Part shown: positions 34,361-48,580 of the stretch, one piece after another
How the letters are laid out: each line of letters opens with the position of its first letter
Numbering within the stretch: position 1 is the first letter of the stretch
From: Apodemus sylvaticus
Lineage: Eukaryota > Chordata > Mammalia > Rodentia > Muridae
Reading direction: 5' to 3'
DNA: 64,000 nucleotides
NCBI RefSeq assembly: GCF_947179515.1
Contig: NC_067495.1
Location: 93,440,923 to 93,504,922 of the forward strand
Made by a program: the position numbers and the translations under genes
Notes under the pieces: generated by a model
Told to the model about the DNA's origin: nothing
Database searches by the model: none
The model's input: the letters and a program-made list of their open reading frames with translations, nothing else

Positions 34361-37300
34361 GTGTCTGTGTTCAGATGGAAATAAGAATTCAACTGTCCCA
34401 GGCTTTTCCTAGCCTCTTATATCCTCAGTGCTTCAGTCTATTTTCTCTGATTAGAGCAAGTGATCCTGCCTGTGTTATGTGTCCTCTATGCCCTCATGAG
34501 TGGTTTGATACCTCTATGTACCACTTGGATATGACCCACATTGGCAAAGGATGTTTCAAAACCAGATTCAGAAAGAAGAAGTGATGGTTCTTGTTTTAAA
34601 GGTCTGAAATTATTAACAACCAAATAAATTCTCGTACTTCCAAACACTGAAAAACAATCTTAACTTGCTTCTCTTTACTATATTAAACACCCTTGATTTT
34701 CCCTCAAATTTATCCCACCCTATTTCATGTCATATTTCTTAGTTGGTAATTCACTAAGGTCAATTCGTGCCGCCCATGTGAACTTGGATATGAGTCTATA
34801 CTCTAGAATATAGAAAAGCTGCTAATTTGTTAGAACAGCGCTCAAAACAGCTTCCACCTGAAACTTTATCCTCCTAAGAGGTAGAGTATGAGGAACACAT
34901 CCGCTTAATTATTTGCATAGTTCTGGGTGTCTTGTCTTATATGGATAAATAGATAAACACAGTTGGTATGTGTTCATGTACTAAGTGCCGATATTTCTGT
35001 ACTGAAGTGTCATTTCAGAGCATTGCTCAATTTGTATCCCTTACACTGTTCTTCCCTTGTCCATTTTTTTTTTTTTTTTTTTTTTGCTGATCCCTGAGAT
35101 TTGGATGGAGGAAAGGTGGCATTGTGATATCCTTTTGTATTTCACTTTCACTGTCACTTAATTTCTAAACACTGAAAAGTTATACACTTCGAATGTAACT
35201 TTTTGGACTAAGGTTCCTAGCAATCTATGTGTATAAACATAAGCATAAAAGGAAATGCTACACCATCCCCATGAGCTAAATTATAGTAGGCTCTATGCCA
35301 TAACCTGTGAACTTCCTATCCACAAGACTTTACCTCAAATATCAGTACCAGATGTTAAAATCCCTCATGTTAACCAGGCCTCAAACCAACTAAGAGTGTG
35401 GATGTTTACATCATAAGGGCTGTATAACCATGGCAACATTGGAGTAGCTCTTGACTGTAAAGGCATTGTCAGAGCATGCTATTTTCATCACACTGTAAGA
35501 ACATGGGTAAGATTTCATTCCTACAATGCCCAGAAGTACTCTCCTCTGACATTTGAAAACCTAGTCAGGTGGAACAATTTTTTTAAATTAACTTTTAGCT
35601 AGAGGCATTTTTTTTCTTTAGTTTAAGGATGTGGTGCTTTTATCGTTAGTGTTTTCCATCTGGGTGTGTTAGTAAACTAAGGACAATCGCCAAGTTGTTT
35701 TCTTTTAGAATCAACCTGGAACATCAAGGTGTAGTATCTTCCTCTCAGCTTTGTAATTTTCATTATATAGCAATGATTCTGTGGGTTCAAGTATTTATTC
35801 CTTCCTGCTAATTCAGAACAGACTTTAAACATTGTGTGTTTTCTTTTTCTTTATACAAAGGAAGTAAAAACATTTTATGGTAAAATTGAAGATTTACATT
35901 GAAAATATTTCCTATAATATTGAAGAAATATATAGAAAAACATGTCCATTGTGAAAATATTTTTAGAATATTATTGAGAAAAATGTTAGACAAAAAATCG
36001 TTGCTTACTTGTTTTTAAAAGGAAGTAGCAATATGTTATGACAAGACTGAAAATTTACATGATAAATACATTTAATACAATTGTAGAAAAATACAGAATA
36101 ACATGATAAACTTGAAGATTATCATGGAAAATTTTACAGATAATCTGGTAGGCATGATGATGTTTCTCTCTTTCTTGATGAAAGAATTATATACATTTTC
36201 TAATAAAATTGATGTTTACTTGGGAAGTATACCTGATAAATTTCAGGAATATGAAGAAAAGCATGTTAAATTTGACTATATCATAGAAAAGTATACAGAT
36301 ATATTGACAGGCATAAACTATTGCCAAATTGATTAAAAGTGAAATTACAAACATTTCTGATAGAGATATCTGTCTCTGAATATAGATAATCTATCATATA
36401 GCCTCTCTGTGATCCTGGGAGCCCTGTTCTCTCCTTGTAGACAGGTATATGCAAACTCTTGCTGGACCAGCTCTGTTGTTGTTCTATTTGCCTATGTAGT
36501 TCTATGGCCCTATCAGGTCTGAGTATAGATGGAAATGGGAAGGCTCCTGTCCCAGGCTGCTCCAAGAATCTTATGACCTCAGGCATTCATGCTGTTTCAC
36601 TGAGTAGTATGGGTGGTAACACATGTTTTATCTGGCCACTGGCACTCCTGAGTGGTTAGTTACCTCAGTGCACCATTTGGATATGGCCAACTCTGGAAGA
36701 CGATATTAACAAGCCAGAGAGAGAAAGAAGAAGCAATGATTCTAGGTTTAAATGATTACAATTTGCCATCTCCCATATAAATTTTCATGCCTCCATACAC
36801 TGAAATAATATCTTAACATGCAACTATTTACTCTGTTAAACACCATTTAATTTCGGTCTAATATGTCCCTCCCAATTTCATGTCATCTTTAATATGTGAT
36901 AATTCCCTAAGTTCAATTACTGCTGCCCATGTGAACTTGGATATGAGTCTATCCACTGGAACACAGAAAAGCTGTTCATTATTTAGAACACACCTGCAAA
37001 CAGCTTCCAACATCCACTTTATCCTCTTAAGAGGAGAAGGATGGAGATCACATCCCATTAAGTATTTGTAAAATTCCGGCTGTCTGGTCTTATATGAATA
37101 TACATATAATCACAGTTGCAGTGAGTTCATGAAATAAGTGCTCATATTCCTGTATGTAAGTAAGCATTTCACAACATTGCTCATTTAGCATCCCTTATAT
37201 TGTGCTTCCCTTGTCCTCTTTTGTGCATATCTCTGTGATTTGGACAATGTGAAAAGTGGCATTGTGGTTTCCTTTGGGATTTCACTTCCACTGTCATTCA

Positions 37301-37920
37301 ATCTCTAAACACTTGAACGTTGATGGTCTTTACTAAAATTGATGTACCCTTCAAAACAGGCCTTTTGTAATAAGGTTCCTAAAATTCTTTGTGTATATAA
37401 ATATAGAAGAAAATTTTACTCCATCACCATGAACAAAATTATAGTGTGTTCTGTCCTATAACTTATTATCACCATATCCACGTGACTTTAACAACAATTT
37501 CAGTATCAGACATTAAAAATCCTCATGTTAATGTGGTCTCAAACCCACCAGGAGTGTGCATGTTTACCTCATAATAGTTGTATAACCATGGCAACAGCAG
37601 AGAAGCTCTTGACTGTAAAGGCAGTGTCATAGAATGCTGTTTACATCATAGAATGCATGTTTTCCATGTAAGAAAATGGATATGGTTTTTATTCTATTCT
37701 GACTATGTAAAGCTATCCAGATGAAACATAATTCCTAGAAACTTTGAGATTGAGTTTTCTGTGTCTTTATTAAAAGGTGTGGTGCCATTAACATTAGGGC
37801 TTTCAATGAGGTTGAGTTTGTTAAACAAGGACAAAGACCAAGTTGTGTTATTTTGGAAAATACTTGGAAATTCAAATTGTGGTGTCATATTCTGGTGACA
37901 ATCATATTCTGCGGACATCA
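34361..37920. repeat. Tandem unit 6
   Basis: A complete 3,560-bp unit, no L1. The T-tract after cccttgtcca is expanded to 22 (35,064-35,085). Its linker has ggcatgatgatgtttctc, gatgaaagaatt, ttgacaggcat and gatagagatatctg, all shared with unit 8, two units away, but not with unit 7 between them. Confidence 0.88.
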
Positions 37921-40900
37921 TGTCTGTATTCAGATAGAAATGGGAATTCTCCTGTCCCGGGCTTTCCTAGCCTCTTATACCCTCATTGTTTCAGTCTATT
38001 TTCTCTGATTAGTGCAAGTGGTCCTGCCTGTGTTATATGTCCTCTCTGCCCTCATGAGTGGTTTGATACCTCTTTGTGCCACTTGGATAAGACCCACTTT
38101 GGCAAAGGATGTTTCAAAACAAGAGACAGAAAAAAAGAAGCGATGGATCTTGTTTTAAATTATTAACAACCAAATAAATTCTCATACTTCCAAACACTGA
38201 AAAACAATCTTAACTTGCTTCTGTTTACTATATTAAACACCCTTTATTTTCCCTCAAATGTACCCCACCCTATTTCATGTCGTATTTCATAGGTGGTAAT
38301 TCACTAAGGTCAATTTGTGCTGCCCATGTGAACTTGGATATGAGTCTATACTCTAGAATATAGAAAAGCTGCTAATTTGTTAGAACAGCCCTCCAAAGAG
38401 CTTCCACCTGAAACTTTGTCCTCCTAAGAGGTAGAGTATGAGGAACACATCCGCTTAATTATTTGCATAGTTCTGGGTGTCTTGTCTTATATGGATAAAT
38501 AGATAAACACAGTTGGTATGTGTTCATGAACTTAGTGCCCACATTTCTGTACTGAAGTGTGCATTTCAGAGCATTGCTCATTGTGTATCCCTTACACTGT
38601 TCTTCCCTTGTCCATTTTTTTTGCTGATCACTAAGATTTGGATGGAGGAAAGGTGTCATTGTGGTATCCTTTTGTATTTCACTTTCACTGTCACTAAAAC
38701 TCTGAAGACTGAAAAGTTATACATTTCAAAAGAAACTTTTTATACTAAGGTTCCTAGCAATCTATGTGTATAAACATAAGCATAAAAGGAAATGCTACAC
38801 CATCCCCAGGAGCAAAATTATAGTAGACGCTATGTTATAACCTGTGAACTTCCTATTCACAAGCCTTTACCTCCAATATCAGTACCAGATGTTAAAATCC
38901 CTCATGTTAACCAGGCCTCAAACCAACTAAGAGTGTGGATGTTTACATCATAAGGGCTGTATAACCATGGCAACATTGGAGTAGCTCTTGACTGTAAAGG
39001 CATTGTCAGAGCATGCTATTTTCATCACACTCTAAGAACATGGGTAAGATGTCATTCCTTTAATTCCCAGAAGTACTCTCCTCTGACTTTGGAAACCTAT
39101 CGAGGTGGAACAATTTTTTTTTAATTAACTTTTAGATAGAGGTATTTTTTTTCTTTAGTTAAAGGATGTGGTGCTTTTATCGTTAGTGTTTTCCATCTGG
39201 GTGAGTTAGTAAACCAAGGACAATGGCCAAGTTGTTTTCTTTTAGAATCTACCTGGAACATCAAGGTGTAGTATCTTCTTCTTAGCTTTGTAATTATCAT
39301 TATATAGTGATGGTTCTGTGGGTTCAAGTATTTATTCCTTCCTGCTAATTCAGAACAGACTTTAAACATTGTATGTTTTCTTTTTCTTTATACAAAGAAA
39401 GTAAAAACATTTTATGGTAAAATTGAAGATTTACATTGAAAATATATCCGATAATATTGAAGAAATATATACCAAAAAATGTCCATTGTGAAAATATTTT
39501 TAGAATATTATTGAGAAAAATGGTAGACAAAAAATCGTTGCTTGTTTTTAAAAGGAAGTAGCAATATGTTATGACAAGACTGAAAATTTACATGATAAAT
39601 ACATTTAATGCAATTGTAGAAAAATACAGAATAACATGATCAACTTGAAGATTATCATGGAAAATTTTACAGATAATCTGGTAGGCAGGAAAATGTTCTC
39701 TCTTTCTTGATGGAAGAATTATATACATAATCTAATAAAATTGATATTTACTTGGGAAGTATTTCTGATAAACCTTCAGGAATATGAAGAAAAGCATGTT
39801 AAATTTGACTATATCATAGAAAAGTATACAGATATATTGATAGGCATAAACTATTGCCAAATTGATTAAAAGTGAAATTACAAACATTTCTGACATAGAT
39901 AGCTGTCTCTGAATATGGATAATCTATCATATAGCCTCTCTGTGATCCTGGGAGCCCTGTTCTCTCTGTGTAGACAGGAATGTGCATACTCTTGCTAGAC
40001 CAGCTCTGTTGTTGTTCTATTTGCCTATGTAGTACTTTGGCCCTATCAGGTCTGAGTATAGAGGGAAATGGGAAGGCTCCTGTCCCAGACTGCTCCAAGA
40101 ATCTTATGACCTCAGGCATTCATGCTGTTTCACTCAGTAGTATGGGTGGTAACACATGTTTTATCTGGCCACTCTGCACTCCTGAGTGGTTAGTTACCTC
40201 TGTGCACCATTTGGATATGGCCAACTCTGGAGGAGGATATTAACAAGCCAGAGTGAGAAAGAAGAAGCAATGATTCTGGGTTTAAATGATTACAATTTGC
40301 AAGCTCCCATATAAATTTTCTCCCCTCCATACACTGAAATAATATCTTAACATGCAACTATTTACTCTTTTATACACCATTTAATTTCGGTCTAATATGT
40401 CCCTCCCAATTTCATGTCATCTTTCATATGTGATAATTTTCTAAGTTCAATTACTGCTGCCCATGTGAACGTGGATATGAGTCTATCCACTGGAACACAG
40501 AAAAGCTGGTTATGAGTTAGAACACACCTGCAAACAGCTACCAACGGCCACTTTATCCTCTTAAGAGGAGAAGGATGAAGAACACATCCCATTAAGTATT
40601 TGTAAATTTCGGGCTGTCTGGTCTTATATGAATATCCATATAATCACAGTTGCTGTGAGTTCATGAACTAAGTGCTCATATTCCTGTATGGAAGTAAGCA
40701 TTTCACAACATTGCTCATTTAGCATCGCTTATATTCTGCTTCCCTTGCCCTCTTTTGTGCATATCTCTGTGATTTGGACAATGTGAAAAGTGGCATTGTG
40801 GTTTCATTTGGGATTTCACTTCCATTGTCATTCAATCTCTAAACACTTGAAAGTTGATGGTCTTTACTAAAATTGATGTACCCTTCAAAACAGGCCTTTT

Positions 40901-41456
40901 GTAATAAGGTTCCTAAAATTCTTTGTGTATATAAATATTGAAGATAATGTTACTCCATCACCATGAGCAAAATTATAGTGGGTTCTGTCCGATAACCTAT
41001 TATCACCATATCCACGTGACTTTAACAACAATGTCAGTATCAGATATTAAAAATCCTCATGTTAATCAGGTCTCAAACCCACTAGGAGTGTGCATGTTTG
41101 CCTCATAATAGTTGTATAACCATGGCAACAGCAGAGAAGCTCTTGACTGTAAAGGCAGTGTCATACAATGCTGTTTCCATCATAGAATGCATGTTATCCA
41201 TGTAAGAAAATGGATATGGTTTTTATTCTATTCTGACTATGTAAAGATATCTAGATGAAACATAATTCCTAGAAACTTTGAGATTGAGTTTTCTGTGTCT
41301 TTAATTAAAGGGTGTTGTGCCATTAACATTAGGGCTTTCAATGAGGTTGAGTTTGTTAAACAAGGACAATGACCAAGTTGTGTTATTTTTGGAAAACACT
41401 TGGAAATTCAATGTGTCATGTCATATTCTGGTGACAATCATATTCTGGTGACAATC
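37921..41456. repeat. Tandem unit 7
   Basis: A complete 3,536-bp unit, the shortest here. The B half before it ends with an altered copy of the 17-bp duplication (gcggacatca). The linker has ggcaggaaaatgttctctc, a one-base loss that breaks the 77-codon frame, and acataatcta in place of acattttcta. Confidence 0.88.
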
Positions 41457-44400
41457 GTGTCTGTGTTCAGATGGAAATGGGAATTCTCCTGTCCCAGGCT
41501 TTTCCTAGCCTCTTATACCCTCAGTGATTCAGTCTATTTTCTCTGATTAGTGCAAGTGGTCCTGCCTGTGTTATATGTCCTCTATGCACTCATGAGTGGT
41601 TTTATACCTCTTTGTACCATTTGGATATGACCCACTTTGGCAAAGGATGTTTCAAAACCAGAGACAGAAAAAGAAGCGATGGTTCTTCTTTTAAAGGTCT
41701 GAAATTATTAACAACCAAATAAATTCTCATACTTCCAAACACTGAAAAACAATCTTAACTTGCTTCTGTTTACTATATTAAACACCCTTTATTTTCCCTC
41801 AAATTTACCCCACCCTATTTCATGTCGTATTTCATAGTTGGTAATTCACTAAGGTCAATTCGTGTTGCCCATGTAAGCTTGGATATGAGTCTATGCTCTA
41901 GATATATAGAAAAGCTGCTAATTGGTTAGAAGAGCCATCCAAAGAGCTTCCACCTGAAACTTTATCCTCCTAAGAGGTAGAGTATGAGGAACACATCTGC
42001 TTAATTATATGCATACTTCTGGGTGTCATGTCTTATATGGATAAATAGATAAACACAGTTGGTATGTGTTCATGAACTAAGTGCCCATTTTTCTGTACTG
42101 AAGTGTGCATTTCAGAGCATTCTTCATTTTGTATCCCTTACACTGTTCTTCCCTTGTCCATTTTTTTTGCTGATCACTGAGATCTGGATGGAGGAAAGGT
42201 GTCATTGTGGTATCCTTTTGTAGTTCACTTTCACTGTCACTTAATCTCTAAACACTGAAAAGTTATACACTTCAAAAGAAACTTTTTGGACTAAGGTTCC
42301 TAGCAATCTATGTGTATAAACATAAGCATAAAAGGAAATGCTACACCATCCCCATGAGCAAAATTATACTAGGCTCTATGCTATAACCTGTGAACTTCCT
42401 ATCCACAAGACTTTACCTCCAATATCAGTACCAGAAGTTAAATCCCTCATGTTAACCAGGCCTCAAACCAACTAAGAGTGTGGATGTTTACATCATAAGG
42501 GCTGTATAAGCATGGCAACATTGGAGTAGCTCTTGACTGTAAAGGCATTGTCAGAGCATGCTATTTTCATCACACTGTAAGAACATGAGTAAGATTTCAT
42601 TCCTATAATGCCCTGAAGTACTCTGCTCTGACTTTGGAAAACCTAGCCAGGTGGAACAATTTTTGTTTTAATTAACTTTTAGATAGAGGTATTTTTTTTT
42701 TCTTTAGTTAAAGGATGTGGTGCTTTTATCGTTAGTGTTTTCCATCTGGGTGAGTTAGTAAACCAAGGACAATGGCCAAGTTGTTTTCTTTTAGAATCTA
42801 CCTGGAACATCAAGGTGTAGTATCTTCTTCTTAGCTTTGTAATTTTCATTATATAGCGATGGTTCTGTGGGTTCAAGTATTTATTCCTTCCTGCTAATTC
42901 AGAACAGACTTTAAACATTGTGTGTTTTCTTTTTCTTTATACAAAGGAAGTAAAAACATTTTATGGTAAAATTGAAGACTTACATTGAGTATATTTCCGA
43001 TAATATTGAAGAAATATATAGAAAAACATGTCCATTGTGAAAATATTTTTCGACTATTATTGAGAAAAATGGTAGACAAAAAATCATTGCTTACTTGTTT
43101 TTAAAGGGAAGTAGCAATATGTTCTGACAAGACTGAAAATTTACATAATAAATATATTTAATACAATTGTAAAAAAATACAGAATAACATGATAAACTTG
43201 AAGATTATCATGGAAAATTTTACAGATAATCTGGTAGGCATGATGATGTTTCTCTCTTTCTTGATGAAAGAATTATATACATTTTCTAATAAAATTGATG
43301 TTTACTTGGGAAGTATATCTGATAAATTTCAGGAATATGAAGAAAAGCATGTTAAATTTGACTATATCATAGAAAAGTATACAGATATATTGACAGGCAT
43401 AAACTATTGCCAAATTGATTAAAAGTGAAATTACAAACATTTCTGATAGAGATATCTGTCTCTGAATATAGATAATCTATCATATAGCCTCTCTGTGATC
43501 CTGGGAGCCCTGTTCTCTCCGTGTAGACAGGTATGTGCATACTCTTGCTAGACCAGCTCTGTTGTTGTTCTATTTGCCTATGTAGTTCTATGGCCCTATC
43601 AGTCTGAGTATATATGGAAATGGGAAGGCCCCTGTCCCAGGCTGCTCCAAGTATCTTATGACCTCAGGCATTCATGCTGTTTCACTGAGTAGTATTGGTG
43701 GTAACACATGTTTTATCTGGCCACTCTGCACTCCTGAGTGGTTAGTTACCTCTGTGCACCATTTGGATATGGCCAACTCTGGAAGAGGATATTAACAAGC
43801 CAGAGAGAGAAAGAAGAAGCAATGTTTCTGGGTTTAAATGATTACAATTTGCCAGCTCCCATTTAAATTTTCTCGCCTCCATACACTGAAATAATATCTT
43901 AACATGCAACTATTTACTCTTTTAAACACCATTTTATTTCGGTCTAATATGTCCCTCCCAATTTCATGTCATCTTTCATATGTGATGATTCCCTAAGTTC
44001 AATTACTGCTGCCCATGTGAACTTGGATATGAGTCTATCCACTGGAACACAGAAAAGCTGCTCATTAGTTAGAACACACCTGCAAACAGCTTCCAACGTC
44101 CACTTTATCCTCTTAAGAGGAGAAGGATTGAGAACACATCCCATTAAGTATTTGTAAAGTTCGGGCTGTCTGGTCTTATATGAATATCCATATAATCACA
44201 GTTGCTGTGAGTTCATGAAGTAAGTGCTCATATTCCTGTATGGAAGTAAGCATTTCACAACAATGCTCATTTAGCATCCCTTATATTGTACTTCCCTTGT
44301 CCTCTTTTGTGCATATCTCTGTGATTTGGACAATGTGAAAAGTGGCATTGTGGTTTCCTTTGGGATTTCACTTCCACTGTCATTCAATCTCTAAACACTT

Positions 44401-45007
44401 GAAAGTTGATGGTCTTTACTAAAATTGATGTACCCTTCAAAACAGGCTTTATGTAATAAGGTTCCTAAAATTCTTTGTGTATATAAATATTGAAGAAAAT
44501 GTTACTCCATCACCATGAGCAAAATTATAGTGGGTTCTGTCCGATAACATATTATTACCATATCCACGTGACTTTAACAACAATGTCAGTATCAGACATT
44601 AAAAATCCTCATGTTAATCAGGTCTCAAACCCACTAGGAGTGTGCATGTTTAACTCATAATAGTTGTATAACCATGGCAACAGCAGAGAAGCTCTTGACT
44701 CTAAAGGCAGTGTCATAGAATGCTGTTTCCATCATGGAATGCATGTTTTCCATGTAAGAAAATGGATAAGGTGTTTATTCTATTCTGACTATGTAAAGCT
44801 ATCCAGATGAAACATAACTCCAAGAAAGTTTGAGATTGAGTTTTCTGTGTCTTTAGTTAAAGGGTGTGGTGCCATTAACATTAGGGCTTTCAATGAGGTT
44901 GAGTTTATTAAACAAGGACAGTAACCAAGTTGTGTTATTTTGGAAAATACTTGGAAATTCAAAGTGTGGTATCATATTCTGTTGACAATCATATTCTGGT
45001 GACAATC
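41457..45007. repeat. Tandem unit 8
   Basis: A complete 3,551-bp unit. Its linker is nearly the same as that of unit 6 (see there). In half B, ctatcagtctgagtatatatgg has lost one base relative to other units, breaking the recurrent 87-codon frame. Confidence 0.88.
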
Positions 45008-48000
45008 GTGTCTGTGTTCAGATAGAAATGGGAATTCTCCTGTCCCAGGCTTTTCCTAGCCTCTTAAACCCTCAGTGCTTCAGTCGATTTTCTCTGATTA
45101 GTGCAAGTGGTCCTGCCTGTGTTATATGTCCTCTCCACCCTAATGAGTGGTTTGATACCTCTTTGTACCACTTGGATTAGACCCACTTTGTCAAAGGATG
45201 TTTCAAAACCAGGGACAGAAAAAAGAAGCGATGGATCTTGTTTTAAAGGTCTGAAATTGTTAACAACCAAATAAATTCTCATACTTCCAAACACTGAAAA
45301 ACAATTTAAACTTGCTTCTGTTTACTATATTAAACACCCTTTATTTTCCCTCAAATTTACCCCACCCTATTTCATGTCGTATTTCATAGTTGGTAATTCA
45401 CTAAGGTCAATTCATGCTGCCCATGTGAACTTGGATATGAGTCTATAATGTAGAATATAGAAAAGCTGCTAATTTGTTAGAACAGCCCTCCAAAGAGCTT
45501 CCACCTGAAACTTATCCTCCTAAGTGGTAGAGTATGAGGAAAAAATCTGCTAATTATTTGCATTGTTCTGGGTGTCTTGGTTTATATTGATAAATAGATA
45601 AACACAGTTGGTATGTGTTCATGAACTAAGTGCCCATATTTCTGTACTGAAGTGTGCATTTCAGAGCATTGCTCATTTTGTATCCCTTACACTGTTCTTC
45701 CCTTGTCCATTTTTTTTTTTTTTTTTTTTTTTTTGCTGATCACTGAGATTTGGATGGAGGAAAGGTGTCATTGTGGTATTCTTTTGTATTTCACTTTCAC
45801 TGTCACTTAATCTCTAAACACTGAAAGTTATACACTTCAAAAGAAACTTTTTGGACTAAGGTTCCTTGCAATCTATGTGTATAAACGTAAGCATAAAAGG
45901 AAATCCTACACCATCCCCATGAGCAAAATTATAGTAGGCTCTATGTTATAACCTGTGAACTTCCTATCCACAAGCCTTTACCTCCAATATCAGTACCAGA
46001 TGTTAAAATCCCTCATGTTAACCAGGCCTCAAACCAACTAAGAGTATGGATGTTAACATCATAATGTCTGTATAACCATGGCAACATTGGAGTAGCTCTT
46101 GACTGTAAAGGCATTGTCAGAGCATGCTATTTTCATCACACTGTAAGAACATGGGTAAGATTTCATTCCTATAATGCCCTGAAGTACTCTCCTCTGACTT
46201 TGGAAAACCTACCCCGGTGGAACGATTTTTTTTTTTTAATTAACTTTTAGATAGAGGTATTTTTTTTTTCTTTAGTTACAAGATGTGGTGCTTTTATCAT
46301 TAGTGTTTTCTATCTGGGTGACTTAGTAAACCAAGGACAATGGCCAAGTTGTTTTCTTTTAGAATCTCCCTGGAACATCAAGGTGTAGTATCTTCTTCTT
46401 AGCTTTGTAATTTTCATTATATAGCGATGGTTCTGTGGGTTCAAGTATTTATTCCTTCCTGCTAATTCAGAACACACTTTAAACATTGTGTGTTTTCTTT
46501 TTCTTTATACAAAGGAAGTAAAAACATTTTATGGTAAAATTGAAGATTTACATTGAGTATATTTCCGATAATATTGAAGAAATATATAGAAAAACATGTC
46601 CGTTGTGAAAACATTTTTAGAATATTATTGAGATAAATGGTAGACAAAAAATCGTTGCTTACTTGTTTTTAAAAGGAAGTAGCAATATGATATGACAAGA
46701 CTAAAAATTTACATGATAAATACATTTAATATAATTGTAGAAAAATACAGAATAACATGATAAACTTGAAGATTATCATGGAAACTTTTACAGATAATCT
46801 GATAGGCATGAAAATGTTTCTCTCTTTCTTGATGAAAGAATTATATACATTTTCCAATAAAATTGATGTTTACTTGGGAAGTATTTCTGATAAACTTCAG
46901 GAATATGAAGAAAAGCATGTTAAATTTGACTATATCAAAGGAAAAGTATGCAGATATATCGATAGGCATAAACTATTGCCAAATTGATTAAAAGTGAAAT
47001 TACAAACATTTCTGATATAGATAGCTGTCTCTGAATATGGATAATCTATCATATAGCCTCTCTGTGATCCTGGGAGCCCTGTTCTCTCCATATAGACAGG
47101 TATGTGAATACTCTTGCTAGACCAGCTCTGTTGTTGTTCTATTTGCCTATGTAGTTCTATGGCCTGCCCTATCAGGTCTGAGTATGGATAGAAATGGGAA
47201 GGCTCCTGTCCCAGGCTGCTCCAAGAATCTTATGACTTCAGGCATTCAGGCTGTTTCACTGAGTAGTATGGGTGGTAACACATGTTTTATCTGGCCACTC
47301 TGCACTCCTGAGTGGTTAGTTACCTCTGTGCACCATTTGGATATGGCCAACTCTGGAAAAGGATATTAACAAGCCAGAAAGAGAAAGAAGAAGCAATGAT
47401 TCTGGGTTTAAATGATTACAATTTGCCAGCTCCCATATAAATTTTCTCGCCTCCATACACTGAAATAATATCTTAAAATGCAACTATTTACTCTGTTAAA
47501 CACCATTTAATTTCGGTCTAATATGTCCCTCCCAATTTCATGGCATCTTTCATATGTGATAATTCCCTAAGTTCAATTACTGCTGTCCATGTGAACGAGG
47601 ATATGAGTCTATCCACTGGAACACAGAAAAGCTGCTCATTAGTTAGAACACACCTGCAAACAGCTTCCAACGACCACTTTATCATCTTAAGAGGAGAAGG
47701 ATGGAGAACACATCCCATTAAGTATTTGTAAAATTCTGGCTGTCTGGTCTTTTATGAATATCTATATAATCACAGTTGCTGTGAGTTCATGAACTAAGTG
47801 CTCATATTCCTGTATGGAAGTAAGCATTTCACAACATTGCTCATTTAGCATCCCTTATATTGTGCTTCCCTTGTCCTCTTTTGTGCATATCTCTGTGATT
47901 TGGACAATGTGAAATTGTCATTGTAGTTTCCTTTGGGATTTCACTTCCACTGTCATTCAATCTCTAAACACTTGAAAGTTGATGGTCTTTACTAAAATTG

Positions 48001-48580
48001 ATGTACCCTTCAAAACAGGCCTTTTGTAATCAGGTTCCTAAAATTCTTTGTGTATATAAATATAGAAGAAAATGTTACTCCATCACCATGAGCAAAATTA
48101 TAGTGGGTTCTGTCCTATAACCTATTATCACCATATCCACGTGACTTTAACAACAATGTCAGTATCAGACATTAAAAATCCTCATGTGAATCTGGTCTCA
48201 AACCCACTAGGAGTGTGCATGTTTACCTCATAATAGTAGTATAACCATGGCAACAACAGAGAAGCTCTTGACTGTTAAGGCAGTGTCATAGAATGCTGTT
48301 TCCATCATAGAATGCATGTTTTCCATGTAAGAAAATGGATATGGTTTTTATTCTATTCTGAATATGTAAAGTTATCCAGATGAAAGATAATTCCTAGAAA
48401 CTTTGAGATTGAGTTTTCTGTGTCTTTAAATAAAGGGTGTGGTGCCATTAACATGAGGGCTTTCAATGAGGTTGAGTTTGTTAAACAAGGACAATGACCA
48501 AGTTGTGTTATTTTGGAAAATACTTGGAAATTCAAAGTGTGGTATCATATTCTGGTGACAATCATATTCTGGTGACAATC
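45008..48580. repeat. Tandem unit 9
   Basis: A complete 3,573-bp unit, the longest uninterrupted one, partly because the T-tract is 25 long (45,710-45,734). The linker shares ctgataggcatg, ttccaataaaattg and tatgcagatatatcgatagg with the adjacent unit 10, suggesting local exchange. A small insertion (ggcctgccctatc) occurs near 47,161. Confidence 0.88.
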
